17,640 bases of DNA from Amoebophrya sp. AT5.2 (Eukaryota > Sar > Dinophyceae > Syndiniales > Amoebophryaceae). The notes under the pieces are model-generated. The model made no database searches. It saw only the letters and a program-made list of their open reading frames with translations, and was not told the DNA's origin. The translations under genes and the position numbers were made by a program. Of this stretch, positions 9,213 to 14,965 are shown one piece after another (within the stretch, counting starts at the first letter, position 1; each line of letters starts with the position of its first letter). The stretch spans positions 1-17,640 of the forward strand of contig RXOD01004864.1 of the NCBI GenBank assembly GCA_005223375.1, written 5' to 3'.

Positions 9213-9605
9213 AATAGGCTGCTACAGCTACTATCTATAGACTAAGTGAATAGGGGAGGGGGTTCTCATGGTGGCGGAATAGGGTATGCGCTCTGGCAGC
9301 CCGGCGCGCGGTCCAGAGAAGGAGAAGCCCCTTTCTTAATGGGGAAGGGGGTTCAATGGGCTAACAGAGTGCAGCAAGGTCATGGGCTAACAGAGTCAAG
9401 GGCCAACCAGTGCGCGAGAAGAAAACAAAACAGGTTTTGGGGTACAGCAGCCAGGATTCCAACAAGGCAGAACTTTACTCTTTGGGCGAGCTCTACTTCG
9501 CTCAATTTTCTGCGAGCTTTACCTCGCATCAAAATCCTAGCTACTCGGACCCCCGATTTCCCCTAGTAGCAGAGTCAATTATTAGCAGCTGGACTATTCA
9601 TACCC
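9213..9605. other. Intergenic stretch with hairpins and short direct repeats
   Basis: No convincing gene; the frame 9246-9566 starts at a non-ATG codon and resembles nothing. The stretch holds stem-loops at about 9294-9350, a 15-bp direct repeat at 9356/9382 and a repeated 16-nt hairpin at 9486/9512, listed separately. It may be a small structured or repetitive element. Confidence 0.45.
9356..9527 (+). repeat. Short direct repeats and repeated hairpin, 26-bp spacing
   Basis: ATGGGCTAACAGAGT occurs at 9356-9370 and 9382-9396, 26 bp apart. GCGAGCTYTACYTCGC (Y marking the positions that differ) occurs at 9486-9501 and 9512-9527, also 26 bp apart. The second copy folds as GCGAG/CTCGC. Just upstream, CTCTGG and CCAGAG pair around a CCG/CGG inner stem near 9290-9316, and CCCCTT pairs with AAGGGG around 9328-9350. 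Confidence 0.55.
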
Positions 9606-9761
9606 ATGCCGGCCGAGAAGTGGCCGGAAATGTGCACGGGAATCCCAGTATCGAACGGCGAAACGCATGAGGGCGGGAACCGACAGAGGAATCTCATCGA
9701 CATGTACTTCGAAAACAAGGAGGAGATGGAAGAATGCTGGTGGGTGCTTCAGGAGCCGTAA
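9606..9761 (+). CDS. Small ORF of 51 aa
   Basis: ATG 9606 to TAA 9759-9761. The peptide looks like a real protein end: it carries YFENKEEMEECWWVLQEP, rich in acidic and aromatic residues with a Cys-Trp-Trp. The frame is open upstream for about 14 codons to a TAG, so the first exon boundary could be slightly earlier, and this may be the last exon of a spliced gene. I do not recognise it. Support is composition only. Confidence 0.35.
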   Translation: MPAEKWPEMCTGIPVSNGETHEGGNRQRNLIDMYFENKEEMEECWWVLQEP

Positions 9762-10419
9762 CTAGATGAGATGAAACAGGCAGGTCCGTCCTGATCGGTG
9801 GAGAACTCAGCATTTAAGTAATCAAGTGACAAGCTGCATCGAGTGACTCTCTAATTGGGTTTTCACAGATCGGCTCCTGTTCGTTCTGAGCGCTGTGAAA
9901 CCGCGCGAGAACAACTGCCACAGATTGATACGGAACAAGGACAAATTTGGGAGAGTAGAGAGTAGCGAGAGTAGCAGCTTTGAAGCAGGTGTTCTTGCGG
10001 CCTTCAAGATCGGACGATACTCGTAAACCTGCGCTTGATGAACTTGACAGATAGAGTCCGAGCGACACAGATGAGGAGAAGCAAGTGAGATCAGTATCGT
10101 CGTGTAGAGTCAGAGACAGATGACGATGAGGGTGAGAGTACGACTTAACTTACTTTACATACATTAACAATAAATGAGATCTAGCCCCCCGACAGTCGGA
10201 CTACATCAAACCGCTGTCCGCTTGCGGTTCATGCCCCAACGGCGTTGAAGGGGCTCGATTTCCATTTCGTGGTTGCGAATGAGACGATTCAATTTCAATT
10301 TATTTTTAAGTACTTACACGAATTTATATCCAGGCCAAGACCTCCACCCTGAAAGAAGTACAATAACAATTATTTGAAAGGCAAAGAAAGGACAAACAGA
10401 AAGAACCGTAACTACAGAG
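9762..10419. other. Intergenic stretch
   Basis: No gene seen. It contains a purine-rich GAGAGTAG-like microsatellite near 9950-9978 and a compact cluster of hairpins at 10183-10255. The rest, from about 10260 to 10419, is AT-rich and leads into the next start codon. Confidence 0.45.
10183..10255 (+). repeat. Cluster of stem-loops (possible structured RNA or element)
   Basis: Within 73 nt: AGCCCC (10183-10188) can pair with GGGGCT (10250-10255). Inside are CCGACAGTCGG (5-bp stem), ACCGC...GCGGT around TGTCCGCTT, and GCCCC...GGGGC around AACGGCGTTGAA, which competes with the outer stem. It does not fit the tRNA cloverleaf. It lies about 165 bp before the ATG at 10420. Confidence 0.4.
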
Positions 10420-10995
10420 ATGGTGTTGACCCCGACGTCTACTGACAGCAGGGTCCAGCGCATCCCCGTGGGTCGTGGCGTCGGATCGAACGGCCCTCTG
10501 ATGCCACCGGGCATGCCAAGTCTACAACCTTCCGCAGCAGGAGCTGGGCCCCAGTCGGCAACCACAACCAGTGCGGCCACGACCAGTTCGTGCGCTCCTG
10601 CACCGTCACGCGTGCCCAACACGCTAGCGGGAAGCTGCTGCGCCGGGGGTCTACCGGGACCGCCGCTGGCAGGAGAAGGTGCGGGACAAGGACAACCGGG
10701 CGCACGGGACCCTACCGCTAACGGGACGGTGTTCGTCAGCACCTCGAAATGCATGAAAGTGCGAGATTCCACTTCGGCGATCGGCCGCATGGCGCAGGAA
10801 TACTGGCGCAAGGAGAACGAGCTTGAGAGGGCGCGGGGCACGCGCAGCATGAACATGGAGAACAAGTCCGGGGACGGATTCTCGACGTCGTTCCAACATG
10901 GAAGCGCGGGAGGGGGTCCTCCTGGCGCGACGCATGGTGGCGGTGGCCTGCACAACCATGCAGGAGGACACAACTTCTACTCCACGAGAAAGTAA
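10420..10995 (+). CDS. Hypothetical 191-aa low-complexity protein
   Basis: ATG 10420 to TAA 10993-10995, unspliced. The first 95 residues are Pro/Ala/Ser/Gly-rich and look disordered. A more ordered, charged segment follows at about residues 100-150 (STSKCMKVRDSTSAIGRMAQ and EYWRKENELERARG), likely helical. The tail is Gly/His-rich. The conserved-looking middle segment suggests a real gene with one short interaction helix, but no family is recognised and no function can be proposed. The minus-strand frames here are shadows. Confidence 0.55.
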   Translation: MVLTPTSTDSRVQRIPVGRGVGSNGPLMPPGMPSLQPSAAGAGPQSATTTSAATTSSCAPAPSRVPNTLAGSCCAGGLPGPPLAGEGAGQGQPGARDPTANGTVFVSTSKCMKVRDSTSAIGRMAQEYWRKENELERARGTRSMNMENKSGDGFSTSFQHGSAGGGPPGATHGGGGLHNHAGGHNFYSTRK

Positions 10996-11943
10996 AGAGA
11001 GAAAAACTTACATAAGACAGTACCAGCAGTAGGTAGCTAGGCAGATCAAGCCCAAGCGAACGGGAAGGAAGCAAGGAGCGTCAGGTGTGGGTAGCTAAGA
11101 GGACCGGGGTAAGAACATCTCGACTGCTCCGTCTCATGTAGGGGATCGCACCTCGACGTCTACATCTATTACTCGCTTTCAACATCCAATTCCAAATCCA
11201 TCGAACAAGAGGTTCAGGCCTAAATGTTAATTTTAATGTTTACTTTATCTATGTGTATGTTTTTAGCCCAGCGTCGTCATCATTGGCAACGCAACAGCAG
11301 CGAGTAGGTGTGATTCCGCATAAAAATCTAGTGCGCATTAAAAAATTACTCTCCACTACAGCAGCTGCAAGTGCAAGTTCAACCCCCAACCCGAAAAAGA
11401 AAGACGATCCCTGTCGACGTTGTAACGAACAGCAGCACCATTTGAATTCATGAAATTAAAGGCGCACGAATCTCTTACGAGGACGAATTCGAATCAATTT
11501 ACTCATCGAAGGTGCAGCACGTAGGCGCAAGAACTACGTACGCGAAGACGAAATGCTCAAGAGCAGGTCGAGGGGAAAATAAGGGCTGGTGGGTTCGCCT
11601 TGTTCGTGCTGACAATGACATTTCGGTGCCACCTCATGCAGCACTGCCGGTGCTGGCGCCGGGCTGTGCAATGTCTTGTTCCAATCCCCCAGTTGCCGTT
11701 GGTTCGGCCTTTTCTTCCGAGCTTCGCTGTCGTGGCAAGCTAGTGCTGCTGCTGGCAGCGTTTTTGTACCGGGAAGTGGAATTACAGCGAAATTATACTT
11801 TCATCAGTAACTTCTTTTCTAAGTAATAGTACAACGAGCAGAACGATAATTCTTAGACTCACTGACATACTTACTAGAGCAAGTGAATAAAACTAAACAC
11901 AAGCTGATAATCTTCAGAATTGGCTACAGAAAGCCACGAGATA
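10996..11943. other. Intergenic stretch, no supported gene
   Basis: Open frames 11253-11453 and 11512-11826 (+) are short; the second starts at GTG and has a hydrophobic stretch near its end, but nothing marks it as coding. AT-rich from about 11215 to 11460 and again from 11790 to 11940. An upstream exon of the next gene could lie here; AG acceptors just before 11944 would allow it. Confidence 0.4.
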
Positions 11944-12543
11944 ATGGGGGTGAAGAACAAAGACCAGTACGATGCGTACACGACGGTCGAGGTGGCCGGA
12001 TTGGAATCCGAGCTGAAGGATTGGTTTCTCTCGCGACGTGTCGAGATGGAGCGGGCACTAACAGTCAAAAAGGCGCTGGATGAAAAGAACTTCACAGGTG
12101 CGTCTTCAGTAGGCTTGTAGTTTGCCGTGCGTGCTGCATGTGGTGCAGCTTCAGCTTGGCTTGGTGGAGCTGGAGTTAAACTAAATTCATTATGCATACG
12201 CTCAAAAAAAAAGGTTTGTCGCTGAACAACGCCTCACTTCCAAGCACGCAGCGGGTGATCTGGGGCGATCTCGTCTGCGGTAAGCCCACGCTGGACAAGG
12301 GTCTTTCCGAGAACGCACGCGTGATGAAAGCAGAAATGTACCTGAAAACCTTCAAAGACGCCACCGATCTCGACCATCTCTGCAGAATACCAGGTATCAC
12401 GCACACGTTATGGTTTTTCGGAATAGTAGAAGGGTCACGCAGATGGGTCCGCTCTGGTGCCTGGAGATGCCGCGCCGAACGACGCCGAGACGAAGGCTCT
12501 CGGTCTCGTGTGGCGCCCCCACTCAAAGCAATGGAAATCGTAG
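11944..12543 (+). CDS. Hypothetical 144-aa protein, three exons
   Basis: Exons 11944-12097, 12214-12393 and 12443-12543 (TAG 12541-12543) sum to 435 nt and join in phase. Intron 1 (12098-12213) has donor GTGCGT and acceptor AAAAAAAG. Intron 2 is only 49 bp (12394-12442) with donor GTATCA and acceptor CACGCAG. The product has a charged, likely helical N-terminus (KDQYDAYTTVEVAGLESELK), a middle segment with VIWGDLVCGKPTLDKGLSEN, and a basic, aromatic C-terminus with LVWRPHSKQWKS. Trp and Gly residues in a non-repetitive composition suggest a compact, conserved protein, but I do not recognise the family. No signal peptide or membrane segment. ATG 11944 is the first in frame after stops upstream. 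Confidence 0.7.
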
Positions 12544-12635
12544 GCAATTCCTAACGCTGTGGTGCGGTTTCTACGGTTCTAGTGAAGATGCGGTTTCGTG
12601 ATACGGTCCGGCGATATGGTTTTTAGCATAAGACT

Positions 12636-12911
12636 GCTCAAAGCAGCGGACTCTATAGGCGTCTGGGCGCTGGTGATACGGTTTCACATGTGACGCCGTG
12701 AAACGGCTCAAAGTTGCGGAGTCTATAGGCATCTGGGCGGTGGTGATACGGTTTCACATGTGACGCCGTGAGAAAATGGCTCAAGGCTGCGGATCCCATA
12801 GGCGTCTGGGCGCGGGCGGTTCGGTTTCACATGTGACGCCGTGAAACGGCCCAAAACGGCGGATCCTATAGGCGCTTGGGCGCGGGTGATACGGTTTCAC
12901 GTGTGACGCTT
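12636..12911 (+). repeat. Tandem array, four units of about 70 bp
   Basis: Units begin at 12636, 12706, 12779 and 12849 with G(C)TCAAAG or GCCCAAAA, then GCGG, TATAGGC or CATAGGC, CTGGGCG, GGTTTCAC and GTGACGC. The last unit is cut off near 12911. Spacings are 70, 73 and 70. Units 1 and 3 include a perfect stem GTTTCAC / GTGAAAC with a 10-nt loop (12681-12704 and 12824-12847), with the palindrome TCACATGTGA inside. A partial relative (GATACGGT) starts near 12600, and a degenerate reverse-oriented piece (GAAACCGTATC) lies near 13122. Confidence 0.85.
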
Positions 12912-13218
12912 TGAGGCTGCAAGCGTGCCACTGCTCTTGGGGTCTCCTATAGGTTTGCGTTGCATTGGGTGAGGCCGGCTGTGGTGATGGTTGTAAATCT
13001 TTCGGCCAGATCAAAGATTTTAAATTTTTTATTTTAAATTTTTATTTTTTTGTTTCAGTGGTCTCATTCATTGAGCGCGTACGGGTGTGCATGGCCCGTC
13101 GTGGGGGCAGTTCATTAAATGCGAAACCGTATCGCCGCCCCTAAGTCCCCGGCTCAAAGCAGCCCAGCGGCCACGTGTGACGTGGCTACAACCACGACAA
13201 CCACATGTATAACGAAAC

Positions 13219-13403
13219 ATATGTTCCGGCCCGAGGCATACGTTTCGTTTTTCCGGTCCGAGACCTCCCAGAACGCTGACACCCCAAAGCCGCTCCATTG
13301 TTGCGTGCCGGAACATGGGTTTCGTTTTTTGGGAGCGGACGCGGTGCGGCTAAATAAAAAAATAAACCCTATGTTCCGCAACGGAGCAAGGGTTTTATTT
13401 TTC
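13219..13403 (+). repeat. Diverged repeats with ATGTTCC / GGAACAT and a T-rich tail
   Basis: Three related blocks near 13219, 13310 and 13371 carry ATGTTCCG or GGAACATG followed by (T)TTCGTTTTT or GGGTTTTATTTTT. In the third, AAAAAATAAACCCT and AGGGTTTTATTTTT form a near-perfect stem (12 of 14) around ATGTTCCGCAACGGAGCA. The read-through frame shows the repeats as Met-Phe-Arg motifs, but I consider it non-coding. Confidence 0.5.
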
Positions 13404-13425
13404 GCGCCGGGGTCGACTTGCCATC

Positions 13426-13446
13426 GGCTCTCGGTCTCGTGTGGCG
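13426..13446 (+). repeat. 21-bp exact copy of part of the 144-aa gene's last exon
   Basis: GGCTCTCGGTCTCGTGTGGC plus one more G is found at 12495-12515, where it encodes ALGLVWR, and again at 13426-13446. Flanks differ, so this is a short duplication rather than a second gene copy. Confidence 0.8.
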
Positions 13447-13525
13447 TGAAAGGGTGATCACGCGACAAAAATCCGTGATCCTACGCCTTCTATTCCGCAC
13501 TTTAGAGTAGACGATATCAAAATCA

Positions 13526-14248
13526 ATGATGTTGATTATTGATGTTGATCTAGATCTTCCTGAACTGAAAGAATGTTAGCCCCCCGCGGTAGACCGCGAA
13601 TCGCTCGGCGCAGTCCTCCCGAAACTGAAAAAATACCAGATAAGTACGTATATGCTGCATTTTGAATTTTGGCCAATGGAAACCGAATCATGCAAAGAAA
13701 TGAATCACGCATGATGTTGGTCACCATGTTTGTCGCTTGGGAGTTGGGAAGCTCTGGAGAGTGATTGCGAACCACACTCACAGGCTCATCTTTTCTTCGA
13801 TGCTTGCGAGATGCCGCCGTTAGCGGCGATGAATCGAGGTGCACGGATGCATTCTCTGCCTTCGATTCCTGTCGTAAGGGTCTCGTCGCGCGCCAGGAGG
13901 AGGCGACACAGCGAAGTACAACTACTTTTTATGTTTGTTTTTATAATATCTTGAAAGATTGAGATTTCTACAACTTCGAGCTCCTACTTCCTGCAAAAGA
14001 CGGATCGTGGATAAAACAACTGAAAGCTGAAATAAAAGTCACCTAGTAGTGTCGGGGAAATCGCGATAGCGTTGGACTTGATGGACTTTACCAGACGAGG
14101 AAGAGCAAGGTACAATAAAGTTAGTAGACAAATAAATGAGAAACAATAAACTACTGCCCCAGGTATGATGAAACAGGACATCGCCGACCACCGCGCAAAA
14201 GCCATTTTCGAGAGGAGAAGCATCTTGCTGGACACCGTACCGGCATAA
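13526..14248 (+). CDS. Small Cys-motif (CX9C-like) protein, two or three exons
   Basis: The firm exons are 13784-13915 and 14163-14248 (TAA 14246-14248). They join in phase across a GT-AG intron (donor GTACAA, acceptor CCCCAG). A possible first exon is 13526-13574, beginning at ATG 13526 and joined through GTTAGC...CACAG. The full model would be 88 aa. The core reads CLRD, 8 residues, then C-x9-C (CTDAFSAFDSC) followed by RKG. A CX9C followed by a basic run is a hallmark of small mitochondrial intermembrane-space proteins. The arrangement recalls COA5/PET191 (cytochrome c oxidase assembly), where C-x9-C is followed by KR and an Asp/Arg-rich helix. The C-terminus here (QDIADHRAKAIFERRSILL) does not match PET191, so the family is tentative. 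The first exon is the weakest part. Confidence 0.5.
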
Positions 14249-14314
14249 AAAGGGGCGCGAGCCAGTGGTCGACTTGCTGGAGACCGAAACTACTTCCTTT
14301 CATCACTTCTCATC

Positions 14315-14760
14315 ATGTTCTTCCGCGCGGACCTCACTGCGTTGGTATATGCGGACGTGCACCGGGAGACGCATCTTTCTCCCGAAAGTCATCTGCCCTT
14401 GATGTTCAACGGCTTGCCGCTGTGCCGCGTAAGGACATCGAGCTTCGAAGATGGGACTGAAGAGGAGCAGCTGCCCTATTACTATGGCTCTGGCTCTCGC
14501 TCTGCCTCTGAGGACTCTGTCTCTGTGTTCATGCGACGCCAGCGCCTAAGTTACACTCGTCGTTGATGAGCGATCGCCGGCGGAGTAGTTTCGCGAAACC
14601 CAATCGAATTTCGATATGAGTGCGCGGCAACATCAGTGCGGATGCGATGCGGCCTCGTATCAATTAGGACTTTGATTTTGATTTGCTGGAGACTGACGAG
14701 AGCAGCGAGACGATGCATTTCTTTGCTTCGAAGTCGACGACGAGGTTGATGTTTGCGTAA
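14315..14760 (+). CDS. Hypothetical 68-aa protein, two exons
   Basis: Exon 14315-14428 starts at ATG 14315 and ends at a good donor (CGC then GTAAGG). Exon 14668-14760 follows the acceptor CAATTAG and ends at TAA 14758-14760. The join is phase 0. The product begins MFFRADLTALVYADVHRE and ends with an acidic stretch (DFDFDLLETDESSE) and SKSTTRLMFA. Without splicing the first frame runs on to TGA 14564-14566, giving 83 aa with a Ser-rich tail, which is the alternative. No family recognised. Confidence 0.5.
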
Positions 14761-14965
14761 AAGACTACCTAGTATCAGTGAATACCATTCGACAATACAT
14801 AGATTGATCGATCAGAAAACGAGCGGTAGCGATTCGTCGCGGTTGATTCCTTGCCCTCGCATAGCAGGGCTAGGGCTAGGCTAGTATCCGCGCCACTGGA
14901 CCAGCCACCAAAGAACTTGTGGCGAACTACAACTACCATCTACTAAGCAGAGTATAAAAAAAAAA
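14761..14965. other. Short spacer before the HAD-like gene
   Basis: About 200 bp with no ORF. It includes a short GGCTAGGGCTAGGCTAG run near 14867-14884 and TATAAAAAAAAAA directly before ATG 14966. Confidence 0.4.

Larger units (their letters stand above)
12544..13525. other. Repeat-rich intergenic stretch
   Basis: No gene supported. It contains, in order, a tandem array of about 70-bp units (12636-12911), a nearly pure A/T tract at 13017-13056, a diverged threefold repeat carrying ATGTTCC or its complement (about 13219-13403), and a 21-bp copy of part of the upstream last exon (13426-13446). The frame 13119-13457 merely reads through these repeats. Confidence 0.6.

Noticed and set aside
10183..10255. 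tRNA gene of 73 nt
   Set aside because: Length and a closing stem are suggestive, but the D, anticodon and T arms do not fall in the right places and the T-loop motif is misplaced.
11512..11826. 104-aa frame with a hydrophobic stretch
   Set aside because: GTG start, no motif, and other frames over the same DNA look equally good. No basis to call it a gene.
12636..12911. CRISPR array
   Set aside because: The units are contiguous diverged tandem repeats with no unique spacers of even size, in a eukaryotic context.
13119..13457. 112-aa frame with repeated Met-Phe-Arg motifs
   Set aside because: It simply translates the diverged ATGTTCC repeat; the complementary stems and short duplication suggest repeat DNA rather than a protein.
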